Notes: a model not told the origin generated them from the letters alone. DNA of 12,659 nt from Caldilineaceae bacterium (GCA_015494005.1 WGCB01000816.1:1-12659); one strand, 5' to 3'. Shown: positions 5,195 through 12,556, counted from the stretch's first letter. Numbers and translations are program-made.

Positions 5195-7330
5195 TCAGCG
5201 CTGGATGACCGGCTCCAGGCTGCGCAGGGTCTCCAGGGAGAGGTGACAGAAGATGCGGTGACCGTCGCCCACGTCCCGCCAGGGGGGAACTTCCGCCGCG
5301 CAGATGGCCCCGTTGTCCGGCAGGAGGTGGCGGCGGGGGCAGCGGGTGTGGAAGCGGCAGCCGCTGGGCGGATCCAGGGCGCTGGGCACGGAACCCTCCA
5401 GGCGGATGCGCCGCTGCCTGGCCCCTGGATCCGGGATGGGCACCGCGGAGAGGAGGGCCTCGGTGTAGGGGTGATAGGGCGGGGCGTAGATGGCGTCCGC
5501 GGGGCCGAACTCCATAACCTGGCCCAGGTACATGACCGCCACGTGGTCGGAGAAGAAACGCACCACGCTCAGGTCGTGGGCGATGAAGAGCATGGTGGTG
5601 CCGTGCTCCTTCTGGATGGCCAGGAGCAGGTTGAGCACCGCGGCCTGCACGGAGACGTCCAGGGCGCTCACCGGCTCGTCACAGAGGACCAGGTCCGGCC
5701 GGCTGGCCAGGGCCCGGGCGATGCCCACCCGCTGTTTCTCCCCGCCGCTGAGCTGCCGGGGCAGGCGATCCAGGTAGCTGGCATCCAGGCGCACCGCCTC
5801 CAGCAGGCGGATCACCTCGTCCTGGACCTGTTCCCGGGGCACGGTTTGGAAGCGGATCAAGGGGCGGGCGATCTGCTGGCCCACGGTGTAGGAGGGGTTC
5901 ATGGTGGAGTCCGGGTTCTGGAAGACCATCTGCAGCTCCTGGATCAGCCTCTCCGGCCGCTTGGAGAGGTCCACGGTCAGGTCGAAGCCCAGGAACTCGG
6001 CCCGGCCGTCGGTGGCGCCCTCCAGGCCGATGAGGGTCTTCACCAGGGTGCTCTTGCCGCAGCCGGACTCCCCCACGATGCCCAGGGTGGTGCGCCGGGG
6101 CACCTGGAAACCCACGCCATCCACCGCCCGCACGAACCGCTTGGGGGCCAGGCCCAGCACGTCCCGCAGGCTGTTGCCCTGGGCCACGTAGTACTTGCGC
6201 AGCCCCTCCACCTCCAGGATGATCTCCTCGCCCGGGGAGCTTGGGGAGCCCTGGGCTCCATTCGGGGCCCCGGCGTGAGCCTGGATGGCCGCCTGGACCT
6301 CCTCCGGGGGCTGCCAGCTGGCCATGTCGATCTCCTCTGCGAAGTGGCAGCGCACCCGGTGATCCTCCGCGAAGAGGCGCAGGAACGGTCGCTCCTCCTG
6401 GCAGCGGGCCTGGGCGTAGTCGCAGCGGGGGTGGAAAAGGCAGCCGGTGGGCCGCTGGTCCGGCGGGGGCACCCGGCCCGGGATGGGGTAGAGGACGCTG
6501 CTGGCCTTGTCCGCGCCCAGGCGGGGCACGCAGCGGATCAGCCCCTGGGTGTAGGGGTGACGGGGGTCCTGGAAGATGGCCTCCACCGGCGCCACCTCCA
6601 CCATCTCCCCCGCGTACATCACCCCCACCCGGTTGCAGACCCGGGCCACCACGCCCAGGTTGTGGCTGATGTACATGATGGCCGTGTTGAACTCCTGGCG
6701 CAGCTCGTCGATCAGGTCCAGGACCGCGGCCTCCACGGTCACGTCCAGGGCGGTGGTGGGCTCGTCCATGATGAGGAGGGCCGGGTTGTTGAGCAGAGCC
6801 ATGGCGATGACCACCCGCTGCTGCTGGCCGCCGGAGATCTGGTGGGGGTAGCGGCCCATGACGTCCGCTGGATCCGGCATGTGGACCCGCTTCAGCATGG
6901 CCAGGCAGCGCTCCTCCGCCTCCTGGTCGCTCACCTTCTGGTGGACGGTGAGCACCTCCTTGAGCTGCTGGCCCAGGCGCACCGAGGGGTTCAGGGCCTG
7001 CATGGGGTCCTGGTAGACCATGGCGATCTGGTTGCCCCGCAGCTTCCGCAGCTCGTCCGGGCGCCGGCCCACCAGCTCCTGGCCCAGGAACTGGATGCTG
7101 CCCCGTTTCACGTAGCCGTTGGCCCCCAGGAAACCCACCACGGACCAGGCCACGGTGCTCTTCCCACAGCCGGACTCCCCCACCACGCCGAAGCTCTCCC
7201 CCCGTTGGATCTGGAACGAGACATCCGTGACCGCGTCGATCTCCCCGCCGCGGATGCGGTAGGTGATGGCCAGGTCTTCGATTGCCAGGACGGGCGATTG
7301 GGGCATTGGTGGATTGGATGCTTGGGTCAT
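5195..7330 (-). CDS. Peptide/nickel-type ABC importer ATPase, two fused nucleotide-binding domains (OppD-OppF/DppD-DppF fusion)
   Basis: This 711-residue protein carries two complete ATPase modules and powers the importer encoded upstream. Module 1: Walker A GESGCGKST (51-59), Q-loop Q107, signature ISGGQQQ (165-171), Walker B LLIMDE (185-190), H-loop H223. Module 2: Walker A (420-428), Q471, LSGGE (527-531), Walker B LVLCDE (547-552), H585. Each is followed by the Opp/Dpp C-terminal extension (HPYTQGL near 258 and HPYTEAL near 620). Each extension has four cysteines (297, 303, 310, 328 and 658, 664, 677, 695) spaced as a possible Fe-S site. Usually two genes encode these modules; fused forms are known. 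Start ATG 7330 is uncertain: ATG 7306 is an alternative, neither has a clear Shine-Dalgarno, and the first ~13 codons lie in a tandem repeat. It is separated from the permease gene by 151 bp of repeat-rich DNA. Confidence 0.93.
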   Translation of the reverse strand: MTQASNPPMPQSPVLAIEDLAITYRIRGGEIDAVTDVSFQIQRGESFGVVGESGCGKSTVAWSVVGFLGANGYVKRGSIQFLGQELVGRRPDELRKLRGNQIAMVYQDPMQALNPSVRLGQQLKEVLTVHQKVSDQEAEERCLAMLKRVHMPDPADVMGRYPHQISGGQQQRVVIAMALLNNPALLIMDEPTTALDVTVEAAVLDLIDELRQEFNTAIMYISHNLGVVARVCNRVGVMYAGEMVEVAPVEAIFQDPRHPYTQGLIRCVPRLGADKASSVLYPIPGRVPPPDQRPTGCLFHPRCDYAQARCQEERPFLRLFAEDHRVRCHFAEEIDMASWQPPEEVQAAIQAHAGAPNGAQGSPSSPGEEIILEVEGLRKYYVAQGNSLRDVLGLAPKRFVRAVDGVGFQVPRRTTLGIVGESGCGKSTLVKTLIGLEGATDGRAEFLGFDLTVDLSKRPERLIQELQMVFQNPDSTMNPSYTVGQQIARPLIRFQTVPREQVQDEVIRLLEAVRLDASYLDRLPRQLSGGEKQRVGIARALASRPDLVLCDEPVSALDVSVQAAVLNLLLAIQKEHGTTMLFIAHDLSVVRFFSDHVAVMYLGQVMEFGPADAIYAPPYHPYTEALLSAVPIPDPGARQRRIRLEGSVPSALDPPSGCRFHTRCPRRHLLPDNGAICAAEVPPWRDVGDGHRIFCHLSLETLRSLEPVIQR

Positions 7331-7384
7331 TGGGGGTGGGTCGGTTTAGGAAATGCTGGTTGATTGGTTCATTCGTTGATTGGG
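7296..7384. repeat. Tandem 8-bp repeat (NATTGGNN) overlapping the ATPase start region
   Basis: On the plus strand, units GATTGGGG, CATTGGTG, GATTGGAT, GCTTGGGT and CATTGGGG run from 7296 to 7335. After a 25-bp degenerate stretch come TGATTGGT, TCATTCGT and TGATTGGG (7361-7384). The period is 8 bp. The tract covers the start codon(s) and the first 11-13 codons of the ATPase gene, so its N-terminal residues (rich in Asn, Pro, Gln, Ser) are encoded by repeat. It resembles the tract at 314-385 in period and placement but not in sequence. Confidence 0.75.
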
Positions 7385-7439
7385 ACGGGCGCGTCCCTGA
7401 TTTTCGGGGGCGACGCGGCGGACAGGGCAAGCCCTGTCC
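7382..7439. repeat. Pair of perfect palindromes in the operon gap (intergenic palindromic element)
   Basis: Two hairpin-forming inverted repeats lie between the ATPase and permease genes. GGGACG/CGTCCC (7382-7387 and 7392-7397) encloses a 4-nt loop. GGACAGGG/CCCTGTCC (7420-7427 and 7432-7439) encloses CAAG, whose outer C and G could also pair. The second palindrome is of a type I associate with dispersed intergenic elements in Chloroflexota and some other phyla; that link is from memory. Neither hairpin is followed by a U run. In the mRNA they could stabilise upstream permease transcripts or lower ATPase expression. Confidence 0.7.
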
Positions 7440-7461
7440 CTGCGGAAGCCAGCCAAATCCT

Positions 7462-7481
7462 CTCTTCCAGCTCCCAACTCC
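7462..7481. repeat. Short copy of the 7-bp repeat, directly after the DppC-like permease stop
   Basis: Read on the minus strand, the bases right after the permease stop codon (7482-7484) are GGAGTTG, GGAGCTG, GAAGAG. This is the same degenerate GGRAGYT heptamer family as at 3582-3639, in the same orientation relative to the upstream gene and also starting at the first base after the stop codon. Only about three units are present. Confidence 0.6.
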
Positions 7482-8402
7482 TCACTTCTGATACCGGGTC
7501 GTCTCCTCCCGCAGGCCGTCCGCGAAGAGGTTGAGGCCGATGACCAGGGTGGCGATGGCCAGGGAGGGCCAGAGCACGGCCAGGGGGTTGGTGTAGATGA
7601 AGCGCCGGGCCTCGTTGACCATGTTGCCCCAGTCCGGGTCCGGCGGGGGCAGGCCGATGCCCAGGAAGCCCAGGGTGCCGATGGCGAAGATGGCGTAGCC
7701 CACCCGCAGCATGGCGTCCACGATGAGGGGGCCCCGGGCGTTGGGCAGGATCTCCACGAACATGATGTACCAGGGGGACTCGCCCCGGGTCTCCGCGGCC
7801 CGGATGTAGTCCCGGGTCTTGATGTCCAGGGCCAGGCTGCGGGCCAGGCGGGCCACCCCCGGCGCGCCGGTCAGGGTGATAGCCAGGATGACCACCAGAT
7901 CCCCCTGGCCCATGGCCGCGATGACCACCAGGTAGAGGACGATGCGGGGGAAGGCGATGAGCGCGTCCTGGATCTGCATGATGATCTGGTCCGTCCAGCC
8001 GCCTCGGTAGCCCGCGTTCAGCCCCAGGAGGGTGCCCAGGGTCAGGGAGCCCAGGACACCCCACAGGGCCACGCCGATGGGGATGACCCAGCCGTTGGGC
8101 AGGCGGGTCTTCACCAGGATCACCTGGGTCCCCTGCATGAGGCGGGAGAGGAGATCCCGGCCCAGGTGGTCCGTGCCCAGCCAGTTCTCCGCGTTGGGGG
8201 GCAGGTTCTGGCCAAAGAGGCTGGCGTTGGGGTCGTAGGGTGTCCAGACGATGGAGATGAGGGCCAGGGCGAACCAGAAGGCCACCATGAAGAAGCCGAT
8301 GGTGCCGATCCGGGACTCGAAGACCAGGGAAAGGCTGCCCCAGAGCTTGGCCAGGGGATTGGGACGAGCCCGGGAGCCGATGGTCTGCGGCGCGGTGGTC
8401 AC
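7482..8402 (-). CDS. Peptide/nickel-type ABC importer permease, DppC/OppC-like
   Basis: This 306-residue inner-membrane protein is the usual DppC length. A cytoplasmic N-terminus leads to a first membrane segment at about 34-53. The DppC hallmark GTDHLGRD follows at 76-83. Further hydrophobic segments lie at about 105-130, 153-180, 232-253 and 278-297. The cytoplasmic coupling (EAA) loop, ARLARSLALDIKTRDYIRAA (184-203) continuing ETRG, is the expected contact with the ATPase. The GTG start at 8402 is supported by an excellent Shine-Dalgarno, GAGGAGGG at 8410-8417, 7 nt upstream. That site overlaps the stop codon of the preceding permease gene, so translation is probably coupled. It pairs with the DppB-like protein to form the transmembrane channel. 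Confidence 0.95.
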   Translation of the reverse strand: MTTAPQTIGSRARPNPLAKLWGSLSLVFESRIGTIGFFMVAFWFALALISIVWTPYDPNASLFGQNLPPNAENWLGTDHLGRDLLSRLMQGTQVILVKTRLPNGWVIPIGVALWGVLGSLTLGTLLGLNAGYRGGWTDQIIMQIQDALIAFPRIVLYLVVIAAMGQGDLVVILAITLTGAPGVARLARSLALDIKTRDYIRAAETRGESPWYIMFVEILPNARGPLIVDAMLRVGYAIFAIGTLGFLGIGLPPPDPDWGNMVNEARRFIYTNPLAVLWPSLAIATLVIGLNLFADGLREETTRYQK

Positions 8403-8415
8403 AGGGAAGCCCTCC

Positions 8416-9714
8416 TCACGAGTAGCGGATCCGGGGGTTGAGGAAGGTGTAGAGCAGATCCCCCACCAGCCGGGTGAAGACCGCGATGCTCACCAGGAGC
8501 ATGGCCGCAGCCTCGATGGCGTTGAAGTCCCCGAAGATGGCCGAGTCGAAGATGTAGCTGCCCAGGCCCGGGAAGCCGAAGACCGCCTCCACCACCACGA
8601 TGCCCCCCACCAGCCAGTTCACGTGCAGCATGATCACCGTGATGGGGGCCATGAGGGCGTTGCGCACCGCGTGGCGCAGCACCACCTGCCAGTAGGGCAG
8701 CCCCTTGAGGATGGCCGTGCGGATGTAGGGCGCGTTCATCACCTCCACCATGCTGGCCCGGGTCATGCGCACGATGTAGCCCAGCTCCACCGCGGTCAGG
8801 GTGAGGATGGGCAAGATCAGCAGCTGAGGATTCTCGAAGATGGCCCGGTCGCTGAGGAAGACGGAGACCGCGGGCACGATCTTCAGCCAGATGCCGAAGA
8901 TGAGGATGAGGAAGACGCCGGTGACGAACTCCGGGGTGGCGGTGAGAGCCAGGCTGCTCACGGAGATAGCCCGGTCCACCAGGCGGCCCTCGTTGATCCC
9001 CGCGATGATGCCCAGGATCAGGGCCAGGGGCATGACCACCACGAAGGCCATCCCGGCCAGGATGGCCGTGTTCCGCACCCGGGGGAAGAGGGTGACGGAG
9101 ACCGGGCGGCCGGTCTGCAGGCTGGTGCCGGGATCGCCCCGGAGCAGCCCCTTGCGCAGGGGGATGTACTGCTGGGGGCCGTCCCCTTCCTTGCGCATGC
9201 CGGCGGAGGTGAGGACGTAGACCTCCTCGCCCTCACCTCGCACCCACTTCACCGCGCTGTTCTTGGTGTTCACTCCCCAGAAGATCTCTTTGCCCTCCGG
9301 GGTCTGCTGCCACTGATCGTCCGCAGGCTGCTCCAGGACCGAGCCGTCCGGCTGGCGCACCAGGGCGAAGAGGTGGCCCTCCCGCATCTCCCAGCGCACC
9401 AGCTGACCATCCACCTGGGCCCACCACTCCAGCTCCTTGGTCTGGGGATTGGGCACGGCCACCAGGGGATGCCCGATCCGAGAGCGGACCCGCCAGTCGT
9501 TGCCCACCAGCCAGTCCAGGTAGCGGATGTACCAGGGCTGGTCCAGGCCCAGCTGAGCTCGGTAGGAGGCCCGCTGCTCCGGCGTGGCGAAGACCCCCAG
9601 GATCTTCACGGTGATGTCGCCGCTGCCCACCTCCACCAGCAGGAAGAGGGCCAGGGAGACCAGGAACATGGTGACAATGGTGGAGATGACACTGCGGAAG
9701 ATGAATCGGGCCAT
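8416..9714 (-). CDS. Peptide/nickel-type ABC importer permease, DppB/OppB-like, with long periplasmic insertion
   Basis: The product is 432 residues against about 300-340 for usual DppB/OppB. The first membrane segment (about 8-28) and the conserved LGLDQPWYIRYLDWL (55-69) are normal. The normal sequence resumes at LRGDPGTSLQTGRPV (191-205), the remaining membrane segments and the EAA loop (about 316-352, TRASMVEVMNAPYIRTAILK). Between them, roughly residues 71-190 form an extra ~115-residue region. It is polar, rich in Trp, Gly, Glu and Gln, with no membrane segment, and by topology lies outside the membrane. It has no family I recognise and looks beta-rich. The start ATG 9714 is 3 bp after the binding-protein stop codon, indicating tight coupling. 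The frame is open and codon use is even throughout, so the insertion is part of the protein. Confidence 0.93.
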   Translation of the reverse strand: MARFIFRSVISTIVTMFLVSLALFLLVEVGSGDITVKILGVFATPEQRASYRAQLGLDQPWYIRYLDWLVGNDWRVRSRIGHPLVAVPNPQTKELEWWAQVDGQLVRWEMREGHLFALVRQPDGSVLEQPADDQWQQTPEGKEIFWGVNTKNSAVKWVRGEGEEVYVLTSAGMRKEGDGPQQYIPLRKGLLRGDPGTSLQTGRPVSVTLFPRVRNTAILAGMAFVVVMPLALILGIIAGINEGRLVDRAISVSSLALTATPEFVTGVFLILIFGIWLKIVPAVSVFLSDRAIFENPQLLILPILTLTAVELGYIVRMTRASMVEVMNAPYIRTAILKGLPYWQVVLRHAVRNALMAPITVIMLHVNWLVGGIVVVEAVFGFPGLGSYIFDSAIFGDFNAIEAAAMLLVSIAVFTRLVGDLLYTFLNPRIRYS

Positions 9715-9717
9715 GGG

Positions 9718-11430
9718 CTAGGCGTCTTTCCAGACCTCGTAGAGCAGATCGTAGCTGGTGGGATGGGCCACCACGTTCTTGAACTCTTCCCGGGTGATGT
9801 TCCAGACTTTCTTCCAGTAGCTGTTGCCGATGGGCCCCCGCTCCTGCATGATGGTCTCCAGGTCGCACATGATCTCCCGGCGAGCCTCCACGTCCAGGGT
9901 GCGCTCGGCCTTGCGCAGGAGTGTGGTGAACTCCTCGTCCACCCAGCGGGTCTCGTTCCAGGGGACGGGGTTGCCCTCCTCGTCCGCGATGTAGGCCAGG
10001 GGCAGGACCATGATGCCCAGGGGCCGGTGGGTCCAGGCGGTGATGCCCAGGTCCACCTCGGTCCAGCGATCCCAGTAGCCGTTGGGCTCGGTGATGTCCA
10101 GGGCGATGTCGAAGCCGGCCGGCTCGGCCAGCTCCTTCAGGGCCTGGGCGATCTCCGGCTCTGCCTCGTCGTTCTTGGTGGCCAGGGTCACCTTCAGGGG
10201 CAGTTCGATGCCCTTCTCCGCCGCGTATTCCTCCAGGAGCGCCCGGGCTCCCTCGGGATCGTAGGGCGGGATGGGCTGCTCGCAGTATTCGGGATGGACC
10301 GGGGCCACGTGGGCGTCGATGGAGAGGTCCCCCTCGCCGAAGTAGGAGAGCTGCAGGATCTTCTCCCGGTCCTGGCATTTCTTCAGGGCCGTGCGCACCC
10401 GGTTGTCGTCCCAGGGCTCCAGGTCCACCCGCACCCGCACCAGGAAGCACTGGGCCGTGCTGGCCGAGTGGACCGCGATGCCTGGGATGTCCTTCAGGGC
10501 CAGCCAGTCGCTGGGACGAGGCTGGTAGATGCTGTCGATCTGGCCGGATTGGATGGCGGCCACCGCGGCGTCCTTGTCGATGGCCACATAGATGATCTCA
10601 TCCAGGTAGGGCAGGGGCTGGCCATCCTCGCCCATGCGCCAGTAGTCCTCCCGCCGCTTGAGCACGGCCCGCTCCCCCTCCGCGTACTCGGCCAGGGTGA
10701 AGGCGCCCGTGCCTACCGGCTGCTTGATGAAATCCCCCTCGAAGTCCCGGTGCAGGATCACCGCGGGGTAGTGGAAGAGGTGCTCGGGCACGGCGATGTT
10801 GGGCGATTCCAGGTGCAGGCGGATGGTGTAATCGTCCACCTTCTCCACGTTCTCGATGCCTCCCCAGTAGGAGATGAGCCCCAGCATGGAGGAGCCCACA
10901 TCCTCGTCCAGCCACTGGCTGAAGGTGAAGATCACATCGTCCGCGGTGAGCTCGTCGCCGTTGTTGAAGGTGATCCCTTTGCGCAGGTTCAGGGTCCAGG
11001 TCTGGACATCGTCGCTGGCCTCCCAGCTCTCCAGCAGGTAGGGGCGGGTGATGTTGTCCGGCCCGGTGACAGTCAGGTACTCGGCCACCTGGCGCACCAC
11101 ATTGGCCGCCTCCACCCAGGACATGCGGGCGGGGTGGTCGATGCGCTGGAGCTGCATGGCCTTGCGCAGGGTGCCGCCCCGCTTGATGCCGCCGACCGAC
11201 CCCGCGGGTGTGGATGTCTCGGGGGCCGCTCCCTCGGTGGGGGCTTCGGTGGGAGCCTCCGTGGGGGCTGCGGGTCCGCAGGCGGCCAGGGCCGTGGCCG
11301 TGGCCACGGATGCGCCCAACAGGGTGGCGAAACGCATGAACTCACGACGGCTGATCCGGCCCTGGCGCAGTGCGCTCTGGGCATCCAGGATGGCTGGGTG
11401 CAATCGTTTACCGGTGCGCTGATCTTTCAT
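9718..11430 (-). CDS. Peptide/nickel-type ABC importer solute-binding lipoprotein (SBP family 5), Tat signal
   Basis: This 570-residue extracytoplasmic binding protein is the first gene of the importer operon. The N-terminus has a twin-arginine motif SRREFMRFA (27-35) and a hydrophobic stretch ending in the lipobox LAAC (48-51). The predicted product is therefore exported by Tat in folded form and lipidated on Cys51. A low-complexity linker of TEAP repeats (about 56-75) tethers the domain. The body carries SBP_bac_5 features: LRKAMQLQRIDHP, LLESWEASDDVQTWTLNLRKG (near 130-150), GDELTADDVIFTF and VGTGAFTLAEY. ATG 11430 has AGGAG at 11442-11446, about 11 nt upstream. Relatives bind peptides, nickel complexes, opines or sugars; the residues here do not let me choose. 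A strong promoter lies about 210 bp upstream. Confidence 0.95.
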   Translation of the reverse strand: MKDQRTGKRLHPAILDAQSALRQGRISRREFMRFATLLGASVATATALAACGPAAPTEAPTEAPTEGAAPETSTPAGSVGGIKRGGTLRKAMQLQRIDHPARMSWVEAANVVRQVAEYLTVTGPDNITRPYLLESWEASDDVQTWTLNLRKGITFNNGDELTADDVIFTFSQWLDEDVGSSMLGLISYWGGIENVEKVDDYTIRLHLESPNIAVPEHLFHYPAVILHRDFEGDFIKQPVGTGAFTLAEYAEGERAVLKRREDYWRMGEDGQPLPYLDEIIYVAIDKDAAVAAIQSGQIDSIYQPRPSDWLALKDIPGIAVHSASTAQCFLVRVRVDLEPWDDNRVRTALKKCQDREKILQLSYFGEGDLSIDAHVAPVHPEYCEQPIPPYDPEGARALLEEYAAEKGIELPLKVTLATKNDEAEPEIAQALKELAEPAGFDIALDITEPNGYWDRWTEVDLGITAWTHRPLGIMVLPLAYIADEEGNPVPWNETRWVDEEFTTLLRKAERTLDVEARREIMCDLETIMQERGPIGNSYWKKVWNITREEFKNVVAHPTSYDLLYEVWKDA

Positions 11431-11643
11431 AGATCCGGGTTCTCCTTTTTTCTAAGCAAGGGGTGGGAAAGAAACGAAGGGCAAGGACAGACGCACCGAA
11501 GGCGCGCCCACATCGGGATTCGGACTGCAAAGGAAAGCTGACCCGACAGGCAACGATGGTATCGGTGATGAAGAGGATTGGGTCAATCGCTGGGGGACGA
11601 GTAGAAGAACAAACCGCAGCAGGAAGATGCGGAAAGCCCGTGC
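11431..11643 (-). other. Long 5' leader of the transporter operon
   Basis: Taking the promoter at 11644-11673, transcription starts near 11637, leaving about 207 nt before the binding-protein ATG. No ORF of note and no riboswitch class I recognise is present. The most visible structure is a hairpin with arms at 11491-11496 and 11502-11507 (GCGCGC with GUGCGU, loop CUUCG), which can be extended by a few G-U pairs. The Shine-Dalgarno lies in an A-rich, unstructured stretch at the end. The plus strand of this interval shows no gene either. Confidence 0.35.
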
Positions 11644-11673
11644 ATTATAGCATGGCCGGATCGCGAGCGTCAA
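11644..11673 (-). promoter_or_regulatory. Strong sigma-70-type promoter of the ABC importer operon
   Basis: On the minus strand TTGACG (11668-11673) and a perfect TATAAT (11644-11649) are separated by 18 bp. This is the best promoter match in the window and points toward the binding-protein gene. It is divergent from the GntR promoter, with 39 bp between the two -35 elements. Confidence 0.85.
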
Positions 11674-11690
11674 ACAGGTTGGAAATCCCC

Positions 11691-11726
11691 TGCCGGAGGC
11701 CATCAATTTGAGTTGACTTGCCGGAG
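11691..11726. promoter_or_regulatory. Candidate operator: direct repeat TGCCGGAG between the divergent promoters
   Basis: TGCCGGAG occurs at 11691-11698 and 11719-11726, start-to-start 28 bp. The first copy lies between the two -35 boxes and the second inside the spacer of the GntR promoter. A short inverted repeat TCAA-N6-TTGA (11703-11716) lies between them and overlaps the GntR -35. A bound regulator here would affect both directions. The match to the palindromic operators usual for FCD-type GntR proteins is not clear, so this is only a candidate. Confidence 0.3.
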
Positions 11727-11741
11727 CTCTTGAGCTATTCT
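11713..11741 (+). promoter_or_regulatory. Sigma-70-type promoter of the GntR regulator gene
   Basis: TTGACT (11713-11718) and TATTCT (11736-11741) with a 17-bp spacer. Transcription would start near 11748, giving a leader of about 128 nt that contains the CACAGG repeats. Confidence 0.75.
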
Positions 11742-11766
11742 ATCAACCACTGCTGAAATGTCAAAC

Positions 11767-11809
11767 TGAAATTTCACAGGCCAGATTGCACAGGCTGAGA
11801 TTGCACAGG
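11767..11809. repeat. Palindrome and three direct repeats ATTKCACAGG in the GntR leader
   Basis: A perfect 10-bp palindrome TGAAATTTCA (11767-11776) overlaps the first of three direct repeats: ATTTCACAGG (11771-11780), ATTGCACAGG (11785-11794) and ATTGCACAGG (11800-11809). They are spaced 14 and 15 bp apart, and the last two copies extend to AGATTGCACAGG. They lie downstream of the GntR transcription start, where a bound repressor could block elongation. They may equally be another short tandem repeat of this genome. Confidence 0.6.
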
Positions 11810-11875
11810 GCGGGTTTCCCAACGCAGACCCCGCCGGTGGCAACGAATCCCTCCACGCCCAGAGGTGACGCACCC

Positions 11876-12556
11876 ATGCAGACATCCATGCTCTCCGCAT
11901 CCACTCGACGCCGGAACAGCAACGAGTCCCTGAGCGCCATCGCCTACCGCAAGATCCGGGACAAGATCGTGCGCCTGGAGCTGCCCCCGGCCTCGGTGAT
12001 CGACGAGTCCGGCCTGGCCCAGGAGCTGGGCATCGGCCTGACTCCCATTCGCCAGGCCCTGCGCCGCCTGGCCCTGGAGAACCTGGTGGTGATCCTGCCC
12101 CGGCGAGGGACCCTGGTCGCGGACCTGAACATGAGCGACCTGCAGAAGATCTTCGAGATCCGGGTGGAGCTGGAGGCTCTGGCCGCCCGGCTGGCCGCGG
12201 AGCGGGCCACCCCCGAACAGATCCAGGCCATGGAGGAACTCCTGGCGAACATAGAGGTCCCCAGGGCCGAGGACGGCCCGGCTCACCAGTGGCTCATCGA
12301 GCTGGACCACCAGGCCCACCTCCTCCTGGCCGAAGCCGCCCACAACGAGTTCCTGGCCGCCACTCTGGCCCAGCTCTACTCCCACGTCCTCCGCCTCTGG
12401 TACGTCTCCCTGCACAAAGTGAGCCGCCTGGAGGAGGCCATCCGAGAGCACCGGGCCATCCTGGATGCGGTGAAGGCCCAGGACGGAGCCCGAGCCGCGG
12501 CCATCATGCGCCAGCACGTCCAGGGCTTCCAGCAAGATTTCGCCAACGTCCTTTGA
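11876..12556 (+). CDS. GntR family transcriptional regulator, FadR/FCD subfamily
   Basis: The product is 226 residues. The N-terminal winged helix-turn-helix (about 17-85) shows the GntR pattern: AYRKIRDKIVRLELPP, then LAQELGIGLTPIRQALRRLALENLV and the wing RRGTLVADL. The C-terminal all-helical FCD effector domain (about 89-215) carries likely metal-binding residues Asp144 and His148 (DHQAH), His192 (REHRAI) and His214 (RQHV), the D/H/H/H set of metal-dependent FCD proteins. Such regulators usually sense small carboxylates. ATG 11876 has AGAGGTGA (11861-11868) 7 nt upstream; an upstream in-frame extension to 11786 begins at a TTG in a repeat and is rejected. It is divergent from the peptide-type ABC importer, its most likely target along with itself. 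The ligand is unknown. Confidence 0.95.
   Translation: MQTSMLSASTRRRNSNESLSAIAYRKIRDKIVRLELPPASVIDESGLAQELGIGLTPIRQALRRLALENLVVILPRRGTLVADLNMSDLQKIFEIRVELEALAARLAAERATPEQIQAMEELLANIEVPRAEDGPAHQWLIELDHQAHLLLAEAAHNEFLAATLAQLYSHVLRLWYVSLHKVSRLEEAIREHRAILDAVKAQDGARAAAIMRQHVQGFQQDFANVL

Noticed and set aside
5243..7363. 706-codon open frame antisense to the ATPase gene
   Set aside because: Low-complexity composition with no recognisable domain; the opposite strand has full Walker and signature motifs.
7331..7481. Insertion sequence remnant
   Set aside because: No transposase fragment, no terminal inverted repeats flanking a body and no target duplication; only short palindromes and tandem repeats.
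8251..11541. 1096-codon open frame on the plus strand opposite the permease and binding-protein genes
   Set aside because: It is a shadow of high-GC antisense coding: His/Gly/Gln/Asp-rich, without domains, while the minus strand holds three clear ABC importer genes.
11786..11875. Upstream-extended start for the GntR regulator
   Set aside because: The extension starts at a TTG inside the direct repeats and lacks a ribosome-binding site; ATG 11876 has a strong one and gives normal family length.
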